Positions 26,436 to 34,554 are shown, counted from the stretch's first letter. The stretch is DNA of 64,000 nt from Bacillus mojavensis RO-H-1 = KCTC 3706 (GCF_000245335.1 NZ_JH600305.1:1-64000), one strand, 5' to 3'. Notes: a model not told the origin generated them from the letters alone. Numbers and translations are program-made.

Positions 26436-28208
26436 ATGAAAGTCTTTGAAGCTAAAACCCTTATGTCTGAAGCTACAGACCGCGCCAAAGAATATAAAGA
26501 TTTAAGGACGCAAATGGTCAACTTGAGAAAAGCTTTACAAAGCGTCGCTGAACTGGATGACAGCGAATTCTCTGGTAAAGGCGCTAATAATATTAAAGCA
26601 TTCTATCACGATCATGTTGGTGTCACTGATCAATGGATCGACTACATTGACATGAAAATCGCATTCTTTAACAGCATTGCTGGCGCTGTCGAGGACAAAG
26701 GTCTCTCTGATGCTTATATTGAAGAATCTTTTCTAGAACATGAGCTGGCTAACGCTCATAAAAAATCAAAGTCGATTATGTCTGAACAGAAAAAAGCCAT
26801 GAAAGATATCCTAAACGACATTGACGACATCCTCCCGCTCGACCTGTTTTCAACAGAAACCTTCAAGAATGAGCTTGCGGATGCCAATGACAAACGCAAA
26901 AAAACAATTGAAAAACTAGGTGACCTTGACGAAGATTTACTGACAGAATATGCTCTCTCAGAACCAAATGAACAATTCATCAAGTCAGATTTCCAAAAGC
27001 TCCAAGAAGCAACGTGCAAAGGCAAAAACGCTACGCCCATCCACTACAACGCCAAGACATACCGTGAAAGTGACATACATAAGAAAAAAGGCGATACTGA
27101 AAAACGTACTGAAGCTTATTTGACGATTAAGAAGAAGGAAGAAAAAGAACGAGAGATTGAAAAACTAAAAGAAAGACTAAAGAATTACGATTATGCAGAT
27201 GCTGATGAATTCTATTCAATGGCCAAAACAATTGGGTATGAAAATCTAACAGCAGAACAACAAAGATATTTCACACAGATTGAAAACACACGTGAGCTAA
27301 TGGCTGGAGCCAAAGGGACTGTTACAGCACTTTATGATATGACAGCTGAAACATTAGACTATATGGCACACAATCATCCTGTCGACATGCTTATTAATTC
27401 TGCAGTTGCGGTTTATTATTATGATTCCACGTTTAACTCTATTAAAGATGCGATTATAACCTCCTATGTAAGAGACGTAAAGAACGGAGACACAGAATCA
27501 AAGGCTCATTGGTTTACGTATGCAGCAGTAAACATCTTTGCTTTAAAAGGTGCTGGTTCAGTTGCTAAAATAGGAGTGAAAACAGCTGGAATAGCTGTAG
27601 TAAAAAAAGTGTCTAAAAAACTGGATGAAACTCCTGATCCACTAACAGCAATTAAACCGTTTGTTATGCGAGAAGATGTTGTTGTAGCAGGTGGCATGCC
27701 ATATAATGTCATCAACGATGTGAGCGCTAAAGACAGGCTGCTTCAGCTTGCTAAAAAGTTAGATGAAAGCAGAAAGCCGTTTACTGGTAAGGAAATAAAT
27801 CTTCCTTGGTTAAATAAAGAAAAGTATAGTGCGGTTGAAATAGACGGCAAAGTAAAAGTTAAAGGACAACCTAGAGATGTTAGCCGTAGAGTATACACAA
27901 TGAAAGACATTGATATTAAGAGAGTAGACCCAGATACAGGGAAAACGAATCTTCAGATAATGAAAAAAGGAGATGCTCCTTACGCTAATGATGGAACCAA
28001 AGTTAATTTGCATCACCTTATCCAAGAAGAGAGTGGTACAATGCTTGAAATACCCGAAAGCTGGCACAACAAATATAGTAAAGTGCTGCATGGCTTGAAG
28101 GGAAATGGACAGAGCTTTAGAAATGATCCAATACTTGAAAAACAGTACAATAATTTTAGAAAGAGATATTGGAAATGGAGAGCTAAACAATTCGAGAATC
28201 AAGAGTAA
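26436..28208 (+). CDS. LXG-domain polymorphic toxin with LHH nuclease tip
   Basis: The 590-residue protein has an N-terminal LXG domain ([40 protein letters not shown]) for type VII secretion. A coiled-coil charged middle (residues 215-245) and a hydrophobic linker ([20 protein letters not shown]) follow. The C-terminal tip carries [10 protein letters not shown] and [16 protein letters not shown], the LHH variant of the HNH/EndoVII nuclease fold. It likely enters neighbours by contact-dependent secretion and degrades DNA. The second ATG (26436) fits GAGAGGG and the family start. The immunity gene follows after 12 bases. Confidence 0.92.
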   Translation: MKVFEAKTLMSEATDRAKEYKDLRTQMVNLRKALQSVAELDDSEFSGKGANNIKAFYHDHVGVTDQWIDYIDMKIAFFNSIAGAVEDKGLSDAYIEESFLEHELANAHKKSKSIMSEQKKAMKDILNDIDDILPLDLFSTETFKNELADANDKRKKTIEKLGDLDEDLLTEYALSEPNEQFIKSDFQKLQEATCKGKNATPIHYNAKTYRESDIHKKKGDTEKRTEAYLTIKKKEEKEREIEKLKERLKNYDYADADEFYSMAKTIGYENLTAEQQRYFTQIENTRELMAGAKGTVTALYDMTAETLDYMAHNHPVDMLINSAVAVYYYDSTFNSIKDAIITSYVRDVKNGDTESKAHWFTYAAVNIFALKGAGSVAKIGVKTAGIAVVKKVSKKLDETPDPLTAIKPFVMREDVVVAGGMPYNVINDVSAKDRLLQLAKKLDESRKPFTGKEINLPWLNKEKYSAVEIDGKVKVKGQPRDVSRRVYTMKDIDIKRVDPDTGKTNLQIMKKGDAPYANDGTKVNLHHLIQEESGTMLEIPESWHNKYSKVLHGLKGNGQSFRNDPILEKQYNNFRKRYWKWRAKQFENQE

Positions 28209-28220
28209 GAGGTGACTTTA

Positions 28221-28682
28221 ATGAACTATTCACAAGTTGAGCAATTTATTAGAGAGAATGCAGAAGATGACGATTTTACGGGTGGAATTAGCAATGATAA
28301 AATTAATGCTATAGAGGAAAAACTAAACGTTAAATTACCCAACAGTTATAAATGGTTTCTTGAGAAATATGGATCTGGTGGAGTTTATGGAGTGAATATA
28401 CTAGGTCATGGTAAAGCTACTGCAAGAGTGGTTACAGTGACTGAAGAATACAGGAAGTACTATGATTTAATTGATGGAATTGTGGTTATCGAATATATAG
28501 ATGAATTTTCTTATTGTCTTGATACAAACAGAATGGATGATGATGGAGAATGTCCGGTTATCCTTTGGGACAATCAAGAGGGTTACGGTCGAACTGTGGC
28601 CCGTAACTTTTTAGAGTTTTTAATGGAGGATCTTGAGGAATCTAAAGAAAACTGGGAAGAAGATGAAGACTGGGACGATTAA
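28221..28682 (+). CDS. SMI1/KNR4 (SUKH) immunity protein
   Basis: The 153-residue acidic protein has the SUKH signature: INAIEEKLNVKLPNSYKWFL near residue 30, EKYGSGGVYGVNILG, then YSLD-like SYCLDTNRMDDDGECPVILW and an FLEFLMEDLEE end. SUKH proteins neutralise nuclease toxins. It sits 12 bases behind the LHH toxin. ATG at 28221 is favoured over the GTG at 28212, which overlaps the GAGGTG site. A hairpin terminator follows at 28703. Confidence 0.9.
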   Translation: MNYSQVEQFIRENAEDDDFTGGISNDKINAIEEKLNVKLPNSYKWFLEKYGSGGVYGVNILGHGKATARVVTVTEEYRKYYDLIDGIVVIEYIDEFSYCLDTNRMDDDGECPVILWDNQEGYGRTVARNFLEFLMEDLEESKENWEEDEDWDD

Positions 28683-28702
28683 GTCAGAAGGATTGCAATA
28701 TA

Positions 28703-28726
28703 GAGCCCTCATTATATGAGAGGCTC
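28703..28726 (+). terminator. Terminator after toxin-immunity pair
   Basis: GAGCC...GGCTC hairpin with an inner CAT/ATG pairing, followed by TTTTTC. Confidence 0.75.
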
Positions 28727-29228
28727 TTTTTCACTTCAATAAATGCTTCTAGTTTCGCTTTCGTATCAATTTCAGAACAATCTTGAGTGCCACATGATAG
28801 CTTCTGGATGATCCATAACCACCTACTAAGAATTGAAATTTTTGATTCCAGACAAAGAGAAATTCTTTAAAATGAGGATTTACTTGTTAAATCACTGTCA
28901 TCACCTTTGTTCACAATGGTGATTTCAAAAGGTTTATCTTCTTCTGTAAGTTCTTCAATCTCTAATTTTTTCTTGTTAATATTTAAGCGCATATGCTCCA
29001 ATTCTTTCTTCTTTTTTGAGATTGTGGAAGATCGTTATTGAACTAAAGCCCCCGATAGTTGGATAAGAAAAAGCAAAGAACTTGCTATTCCTCAAATACA
29101 TCCACCAAATTTTCAATGTTAGTTTGTTTTTCATACACACTAATAATAAAAGTAAAACCTTATTAAAACTTTACAAGACAAACTGAATTGGCTATAGTCT
29201 AATTAGACTAAAATATTGATGTAAAGAA
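28727..29228. other. Gene-poor region with relics
   Basis: On the minus strand, 28740-28770 reads [13 protein letters not shown], another tail scar of the amidase type. Positions 28870-29040 read TISKKKKELEHMRLNINKKK and [18 protein letters not shown] to a stop, a start-less coiled-coil C-terminus of an unrecognised protein. The remainder up to 29228 must contain the promoter of the esterase-like gene. Confidence 0.45.
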
Positions 29229-30083
29229 GTGAAAAATGAGATGATAAAGTCTTTTTTAATGTTGGGGCAGTCAAATATGGCGGGCCGTGGATTTTTGAAT
29301 GAAGTAGACCCTATCTATAATGAAAAAATAAAAGTGCTGCGCAATGGACAGTGGCAGATGATGACAGAGCCGATTAATTACGACCGTCCGGTTTCCGGCG
29401 TTGGCTTGGCGGCATCTTTTGCAGATGCATGGTCGAAAGCTCATCCCGATGAAGAAATTGGCTTGATCCCTTGTGCGGAAGGTGGCAGTTCATTGAATGA
29501 CTGGCATCCGGAAGGCGTCCTTTTTCAGCATGCTTTGTCCGAAGCCCGCTTCGCCCTGCGGTCCAGTCAAATTTGTGGAATCCTTTGGCACCAAGGTGAG
29601 AGTGACAGTTATCGTTCACTACATGAAACGTATTACGAGAAATTAACTCTTATCATCGAGACGCTAAGAAACGAGTTGAAACTTGATGAGGTACCGTTGA
29701 TTATTGGAGGGCTTGGTGACTTTCTTGGGAAGACCGGTTTTGGGCAGCACGCGACTGAGTTTCGACAGGTTAATGAACAATTGCTGCGTTTTGCTAGTGA
29801 ACAACAGAATTGTTATTTTGTTACTGCAGCGGGTTTGACTGCGAATCCTGATGGCATTCATTTAGACGCAGCTTCACAACGCAAATTCGGTTACCGCTAT
29901 TTCGAGGCTTTTTCGAAGAGGTACCATATCCTGAAACCCCTTTCGGGAGAGGAGCAATCACTGAAAGTGAATGGTGACTATTCTAAAACAGAACAGATTT
30001 ACCTTCATAGTATGGATTTGGCTTCGGGTAAAATCACGTACGCGGAATTTGAGGCGCGGATGGCGGAGGTGATGAAACCATAA
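29229..30083 (+). CDS. Sialate O-acetylesterase-like (SASA/CE6, SGNH-fold) esterase
   Basis: The 284-residue protein begins with FLMLGQSNMAGRG, the nucleophile block of the SASA (DUF303) family. GLIPCAEGGSSLNDW near residue 78, ILWHQGESD near 117 and DGIHLDAASQRKFGYRYF with the Asp/His pair near 215 follow. It has no signal peptide, so it is cytoplasmic and probably deacetylates a carbohydrate. The start (GTG at 29229) has no strong ribosome binding site; ATG at 29241 is an alternative. Its stop overlaps the start proposed for the PadR gene. GC content is higher than in its surroundings. Confidence 0.85.
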   Translation: MKNEMIKSFLMLGQSNMAGRGFLNEVDPIYNEKIKVLRNGQWQMMTEPINYDRPVSGVGLAASFADAWSKAHPDEEIGLIPCAEGGSSLNDWHPEGVLFQHALSEARFALRSSQICGILWHQGESDSYRSLHETYYEKLTLIIETLRNELKLDEVPLIIGGLGDFLGKTGFGQHATEFRQVNEQLLRFASEQQNCYFVTAAGLTANPDGIHLDAASQRKFGYRYFEAFSKRYHILKPLSGEEQSLKVNGDYSKTEQIYLHSMDLASGKITYAEFEARMAEVMKP

Positions 30084-30607
30084 TTCCCTTACTTATCCTT
30101 GGCTTGCTTATCCAAAATCCCGGAGCTCACGGCTATGAACTTCTGGCCTTAATGGAAAAACGTCATTACAAATACATTGTTAACTTCACGAAAGGTTCAT
30201 TTTATTACAATCTGCAGCAGCTTGAAGAAAAGTGTTTTATTGAACAGATTCAGCAGAAACCCTCAACCAGTGGGCGTGAAATCCGTAACTTTAAAGTCAC
30301 AGAATCGGGAAGGGCAGAATTCGAAAAATTAATGATCAAATACGGCACCAAATCGGAATATGTGAACCTGCAATTTTATGGGGCGTTACTCTTTGCCGAT
30401 GAATTCGACAAAAATAAATTACTGGATCTGATCCAATCACAAATCGATCAGACTAAAACTCGAATCGAGCTCCTTGATGAATACCTGTCCATCACTCAAG
30501 AAATTCCCGGCACAATCAATTACTTTCGCCGTATGAACGAAAATTCCCGTTCACATCACTTGATTAATTTAGAGTGGTTCGAAAAATTGAAAGCAGAAAT
30601 AGAGTGA
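30083..30607 (+). CDS. PadR-family transcriptional regulator
   Basis: A PadR winged helix covers the first 80 residues (LLIQNPGAHGYELLALMEKR, KGSFYYNLQQLEEKCFIEQI, GREIRNFKVTESGRAEFEKL). A dimerisation domain follows. The start is a problem: GGAGGTG lies at 30065-30071, inside the upstream gene. The best-placed codon is an ATT at 30083 that shares one base with the upstream TAA stop. The next conventional codon, TTG at 30104, would cut the first helix. I annotate the ATT form (174 residues). It probably regulates its own operon. Confidence 0.78.
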   Translation: MPLLILGLLIQNPGAHGYELLALMEKRHYKYIVNFTKGSFYYNLQQLEEKCFIEQIQQKPSTSGREIRNFKVTESGRAEFEKLMIKYGTKSEYVNLQFYGALLFADEFDKNKLLDLIQSQIDQTKTRIELLDEYLSITQEIPGTINYFRRMNENSRSHHLINLEWFEKLKAEIE

Positions 30608-30900
30608 ACGATTGCATAAAAAAATGCAATGTTAAATGTAGTTACCTAAATATAAAACCTGTGTCGTAGATATCCAGTAACATCATTGATACAGGTTTTA
30701 TACTCCTTCTTTAATTAATCCAGCTAATAGAGTTGTCAACACTTGCCCCCCAACAAGAGCAAGTGAATCTGCTGCGTGTTCTTCTTTTTCAATCCTTCGT
30801 ATTAATAACCACGATTTACACCGTTATCTTTCTCATTTATGTTTCTTAAATATTCTAATATATAAAAATGAAGTTGCTGATTACATAAGGAGCGTTTATT
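30608..30900. other. Intergenic with terminator-like hairpin and relic
   Basis: AAAACCTGT (30655) pairs with ACAGGTTTT (30693) in a long-loop hairpin. On the minus strand, 30700-30795 reads EKEEHAADSLALVGGQVLTT and LLAGLIKEGV to a stop, a start-less tail of an unrecognised protein. From 30820 the sequence matches the leader of DUF4064-like copy 1. Confidence 0.45.
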
Positions 30901-31260
30901 GTGAAGAGAACCATTGAGTTTTTTTAAAGTTTGATAGAGAGCCTTTTGGGTGGTGTAGCATCTATTCTAGCTTTAGGTATCGCCTACCTTGATTTATTTT
31001 TTCATTTGATCAGATACTTTGAAATGACAAGCGACCTCCTTGTTGGTGCATGGGTATCTTTGATCTTTTCATGCGTTGGGTTTACCGCTTCAATTGTTGT
31101 CTTATTCAAACCAAAGTTGAGCAGTGTTTTACTTTTTATCTCAGGAGTTGGAGGACTTATATGTATTGATTGGTTTTACTTAATACCAGCTATACTTATG
31201 ATCATCCCTGGAATCATGGTATTTGTAAGGAAAGGAAAAATGAAGACTGAAACAATTTAG
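30901..31260 (+). pseudogene. DUF4064-like small membrane protein (copy 2), nonsense mutation
   Basis: This copy is about 90% identical to 16966-17326. GTG at 30901 has AAGGAGCG upstream, but codon 9 is TAA where TTA is expected. From there a 109-residue frame continues (LLGGVASILALGIAYLDLFF, VDWFYLIPAILMIIPG-like end), which could only be translated from an unsupported TTG at 30931. About four membrane helices are coded. Both copies are disrupted in the same T-rich spot by different changes. Confidence 0.7.
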
Positions 31261-31419
31261 AGAAGAGTATTATGATAGACTCTTAATTTTTCATTAGTTT
31301 AATTTCTTCTTTGTACACAAGAAAACCTCCCGCTAAGGAGGCGGGTTTCCTTAGTTTTCCCTATAATATTTAACGAATCCAATTTTTAGATTTTGTCGTC
31401 TTTAAGAAGGTTTTTCATC

Positions 31420-31660
31420 TTGAGGTATACAAACAGTCATTTAGAGGTTTGGATTGAAAACTTATACAGGAAGATTGATATGACAGAGCCTGAACGAATT
31501 AATTTTGAACGGATTTCCGAGTCTTTACCTGTTACAAGCTTCGCGCTAAAATACAGTGGAATTTATAATATATGCTTGGACAGCCGAAAAAGCCGAGTTG
31601 AACAATGGTATGATTTCGCGCAAGTTTTCCATATATAGACATGAAGGCGATAAAAAACAA
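31420..31660 (+). pseudogene. yqaB-like gene 5' part (copy 2), interrupted
   Basis: The segment matches copy 1 (18031) from the TTG start through the HExxH region, but it has a seven-residue deletion after SES and a mutated motif (FAQVFHI in place of SAHEFCHI). It ends in homology near 31665, just where the barstar/toxin segment begins. The 3' end of the same gene reappears at 32866-32940, so the gene is split by an insertion of about 1.2 kb. Confidence 0.75.
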
Positions 31661-31703
31661 TGCCAGCAACTCTTTTCAAGTTCACAAAATCAAAAAAGAA
31701 AGT

Positions 31704-31979
31704 CTACTCTATTATTATTTTAAACTCATCCTCTAATTCCTCTTGAGCCTCGTGTAAAACTTCTAATGTATCATCAGCGTATGAACCTAAAAACTTTTTA
31801 CTAAACTCAAAATGTCTCCAAACTAAAGTTTGCGGCAACTCTATCCACCCTGTAAGGCAATCCCATAAAGCATCTAAATTTTCCCCATAGTAGTCTGGGA
31901 AGTCTAATTTATCTTTTAATGCATTATGTAACCCTTCTTTATTTTCAAAATCTTTTCCATCTACAATTATTTTTTTCAT
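31704..31979 (-). CDS. Barstar-family ribonuclease inhibitor
   Basis: The 91-residue acidic protein (MKKIIVDGKDFENKEGLHNA, LDFPDYYGENLDALWDCLTG, EELEDEFKIIIE) is a clear barstar: the YYGxNLDALWD helix contains the barnase-binding residues. It inhibits barnase-type RNases by covering the active site. It lies directly downstream of a decayed barnase-type toxin on the same strand, so it is that toxin's immunity gene, still intact. B. subtilis has a similar gene (yrdF); I do not assign the symbol. Confidence 0.9.
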   Translation of the reverse strand: MKKIIVDGKDFENKEGLHNALKDKLDFPDYYGENLDALWDCLTGWIELPQTLVWRHFEFSKKFLGSYADDTLEVLHEAQEELEDEFKIIIE

Positions 31980-31985
31980 TAAAAA

Positions 31986-32380
31986 CTATGTCCTCCATTA
32001 TTATATTTTTAACTAACGTTTTAGAATGATCTGTTGTTTTATATATTAATCCATCATTCGAATAGAGTAATCTGACATTCCCTCTGTAACCTGTGATATA
32101 GTTTATATCAGCTTCACGCCACACTGTATTTTTAGCTTCAGGAAGACGTTTTTCTCTGTTTTTGTAAATATCTCCCCCCGATACTTTTCCCCGGTGCTAC
32201 TTTTGATAAATTTACCTTTTTTGCTTTCCTAATTTTCTTGCTTCTCCTTTATTTATGTAATTTTCCGGCACCGGCACCGGCCATTGATCGCCATCTCATC
32301 CATACTGAGCAACACCCCATTTCACATTAGAGTTGCTGAACCATAGAGCCAACTGTTGAACCTCTTTCACCATCCAGTGA
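31986..32380 (-). pseudogene. Decayed barnase-type RNase toxin C-terminus
   Basis: Read on the minus strand with frame changes, the region gives WFSNSNVKWGVAQYG, WPVPVPENYINKGEARKLG, then VAPGKSIGG and a barnase core READINYITGYRGNVRLLYS followed by DGLIYKTTDH. Barnase landmarks (READINY with the catalytic Glu, RILYSSD, YKTTDH with the catalytic His) are recognisable. Frameshifts near 32225 and 32180 and the absence of a start and delivery domain make it non-functional. It precedes barstar by a few bases. Confidence 0.8.
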
Positions 32381-32443
32381 TAGCTGTTGATTAGATTTTC
32401 CGTTATCCTTAAAAAACTAATACATATTAGCAGGGAGCTAGCC

Positions 32444-32710
32444 ATGATTGAAAAATACACAACTGAAGTTTCTTTAGACTTTTTTAATGGTGATGAAACA
32501 GATTTAAAGGATACAATTGAGGAGATTAGACTTTTTGCAAAGACATATGAGAACGATAAAGTAACCGTCCTAAGTGTTACTGAAAACGAATCTTCAAAGG
32601 GAAAAAACTATAAAGTTCTTTTACAGCACAAAAGAGATACAGATAATCTAGGACGTAAATATGAATATGATGAAGAAAAACTATTCGGTTTTTTTGAAGA
32701 TGAAGAATAG
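32444..32710 (+). CDS. Small acidic hypothetical protein
   Basis: An 88-residue protein (MIEKYTTEVSLDFFNGDETD at the start, ending LFGFFEDEE) with a GGGAG site 7 bases before the ATG at 32444 and a terminator 26 bases after the stop. I do not recognise the family. Its small size, acidity and place inside the barnase/barstar insertion suggest an antitoxin, immunity or anti-phage accessory protein, but this is a guess from context. Confidence 0.6.
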   Translation: MIEKYTTEVSLDFFNGDETDLKDTIEEIRLFAKTYENDKVTVLSVTENESSKGKNYKVLLQHKRDTDNLGRKYEYDEEKLFGFFEDEE

Positions 32711-32736
32711 TTATTACCCCGTTAGCTGATACAAAG

Positions 32737-32760
32737 AACCCACATTTTAGTGGGTTTTTT
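32737..32760 (+). terminator. Terminator after small acidic gene
   Basis: AACCCAC / TGGG(TTTTTT) hairpin with a T run. Confidence 0.8.
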
Positions 32761-32865
32761 CAAATCTATCTGATGATTAATCCGCGCAAAGCTGCGCTTT
32801 ACAGTTTGGTTCACTGTTCTGCCATGCTCAGGAGCTTCTAAGATATGCGCAGTACCCCGTTTGAA

Positions 32866-32986
32866 CATGTATTACAGGAAGCTGACCCAACATTTATTTA
32901 ATCAATCAGTGATGGAAAATCTATGCTCCCCCCTTTTGTAATTAATAATGAAATCCTCATCATGCATTTACGCGAAATGAAAAAAC
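32866..32986. mobile_element. yqaB-like 3' tail and fossil skin right attachment site (spoIIIC half-site)
   Basis: Positions 32866-32940 match 18440-18520 (3' tail of yqaB-like copy 1) with about five mismatches. Six bases further on, 32947-32986 matches sigK 9869-9906 beginning exactly at AATGA and covering codons for [12 protein letters not shown], apart from a 3-base duplication and a few changes. AATGA is the known crossover core of the skin element. To its left there is no sigK similarity. This is what a decayed attR (element | spoIIIC) should look like. Confidence 0.75.
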
Positions 32987-33083
32987 ATTGATTTAAGATA
33001 CCGTTCCTTTTGCAACATATGAGAATAGGGATGGTTAAACCAATCAGTAAAAATCTCTTTCTGTAGAATTCTACACCCTTCCT

Positions 33084-33692
33084 TTAAAATACTTTATTTT
33101 TATAAATACGTATCGATAGAAGCCAAGAACAAACATATAAAATCATAACCGAAAACAGAATTAAGAAATAAACATTAAGATTTTGTAATGATAATAATAT
33201 TCGAACACATTCTCTGATTATATCATTCAAATTTCGGAACAAGGTATTAACTAATACCATATAAATACCAAGTAAGATAAGTGAGCCTTTGAACAAATAT
33301 TGGCTGTTAAACTGATAACTAAATGGAAAGATAAATGAAGCAGATACCATCACAAGGCATACGATAAACATTAGATCTATCCATGTTGTTAGTTCTCCAT
33401 GAATGATCAAGTTCCCTATAAAAATTGTAAAAACTACAATCAAAGTAAAAATAAGTACCCCAATGTACTTTGAACTAACAATTTCCCTTCGTGTATAAGG
33501 CAATGAATTCAGCAGAGTATTTATTCGGGCTTTTTCATCCATTGAAAAAGCGTTCATTATTATGACAATACTAAATAAAAAACCTGACCAGATATATGAT
33601 ATATTTAACGTTAAATAAACAAATAAAGCAGGCAGTAATATCATAAGAGATTTCTTTTGTAAAATGATATCTTTTCTTATTAAGTGAAACAC
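33084..33692 (-). CDS. ABC-2 type membrane permease
   Basis: The 202-residue protein has about six hydrophobic segments and begins MFHLIRKDIILQKKSLMILL, like permeases of the BcrB/YtrC class. It follows the ATPase gene by one base and completes a three-gene GntR-ATPase-permease operon, typical of bacitracin- or antimicrobial-peptide-type exporters regulated by YtrA-like repressors. The substrate is unknown. It is the last gene of the operon. Confidence 0.85.
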   Translation of the reverse strand: MFHLIRKDIILQKKSLMILLPALFVYLTLNISYIWSGFLFSIVIIMNAFSMDEKARINTLLNSLPYTRREIVSSKYIGVLIFTLIVVFTIFIGNLIIHGELTTWIDLMFIVCLVMVSASFIFPFSYQFNSQYLFKGSLILLGIYMVLVNTLFRNLNDIIRECVRILLSLQNLNVYFLILFSVMILYVCSWLLSIRIYKNKVF

Positions 33693-33693
33693 C

Positions 33694-34554
33694 TTACTTA
33701 GCCCCTTTCTTTGTATAGAACATCAGCTCTTCAATCGTTGGTTTTTTGATCAAAACTAAGTCACCAAACACATCTTCTATACGTGCTTTATTGGCTGCTA
33801 ATGCCTCAAAACCAGCATTAGATTTCCGAATGGAGATGAACTCCTGTTCTGTATCTCGATCTAATAGCTCCATGCCTCCTTTTACAATGGCGTACTCTTC
33901 TTGAATTTGATACGATTTCTTTGTGAAAATATGCTCGCCATTATGAATAAAAGTAATATAATCTGCAATACGGTCTAAATCTGTTGTTATATGAGTAGAA
34001 AAGAAGATCGTTTTCTTTCCATCTTGCATTATATTATGTAGTATATCTAGAAACTCCCTGCGAAATATTGGGTCTAACCCCGATGTAGGTTCATCCATAA
34101 TAATTAACTCTGCATGATGTGATAAGGCTATTGATAAAGAAGCTTTCATCATCATTCCTTTAGAAAATGATTTGATTTTTTTATTTAACGGCAGTTCAAA
34201 TTTTTCAACATAGTAATTAAAAAGGCTATCATCCCAATTCATATAGCAGGGCCTTATCATCTTCTTCATTTCTGCAAATGTTAAGTGTGAGTAGAACATA
34301 TTTTCATCAAAGACAAAGCCAATCCGTCGCTTAATCTCTTTTTCATGTTTTTTATGATCTAGCCCAAATATTGATATCGACCCGCTATCTGGTTGCAATA
34401 AGTTCATCATAAGTTTAATCGTTGTAGATTTTCCAACACCATTACCACCAATAAACCCAGTTATAAATCCTTTTTTAACTGTCATTGAAATATCTTTTAG
34501 TTGAAAATCACCAAATGATTTATACACATGTTTTAATTCAATAACATTTTCCAC
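33694..34554 (-). CDS. ABC transporter ATP-binding protein
   Basis: The 286-residue ATPase shows Walker A GGNGVGKST near residue 37, a signature loop SFSKGMMMKASLS near 133 (degenerate but usual for the BcrA/YtrB class), Walker B ELIIMDEPTSGLDP near 148 and H-loop FFSTHITTD near 184. It pairs with the downstream ABC-2 permease. Its start codon shares a base with the stop of the GntR gene, implying coupling. Confidence 0.9.
   Translation of the reverse strand: MENVIELKHVYKSFGDFQLKDISMTVKKGFITGFIGGNGVGKSTTIKLMMNLLQPDSGSISIFGLDHKKHEKEIKRRIGFVFDENMFYSHLTFAEMKKMIRPCYMNWDDSLFNYYVEKFELPLNKKIKSFSKGMMMKASLSIALSHHAELIIMDEPTSGLDPIFRREFLDILHNIMQDGKKTIFFSTHITTDLDRIADYITFIHNGEHIFTKKSYQIQEEYAIVKGGMELLDRDTEQEFISIRKSNAGFEALAANKARIEDVFGDLVLIKKPTIEELMFYTKKGAK

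Noticed and set aside
31322..31350. CCCGC...GCGGG hairpin as a riboswitch or small RNA
   Set aside because: It is a simple stem downstream of the DUF4064-like gene and is best read as a weak terminator; no conserved RNA motif is seen.
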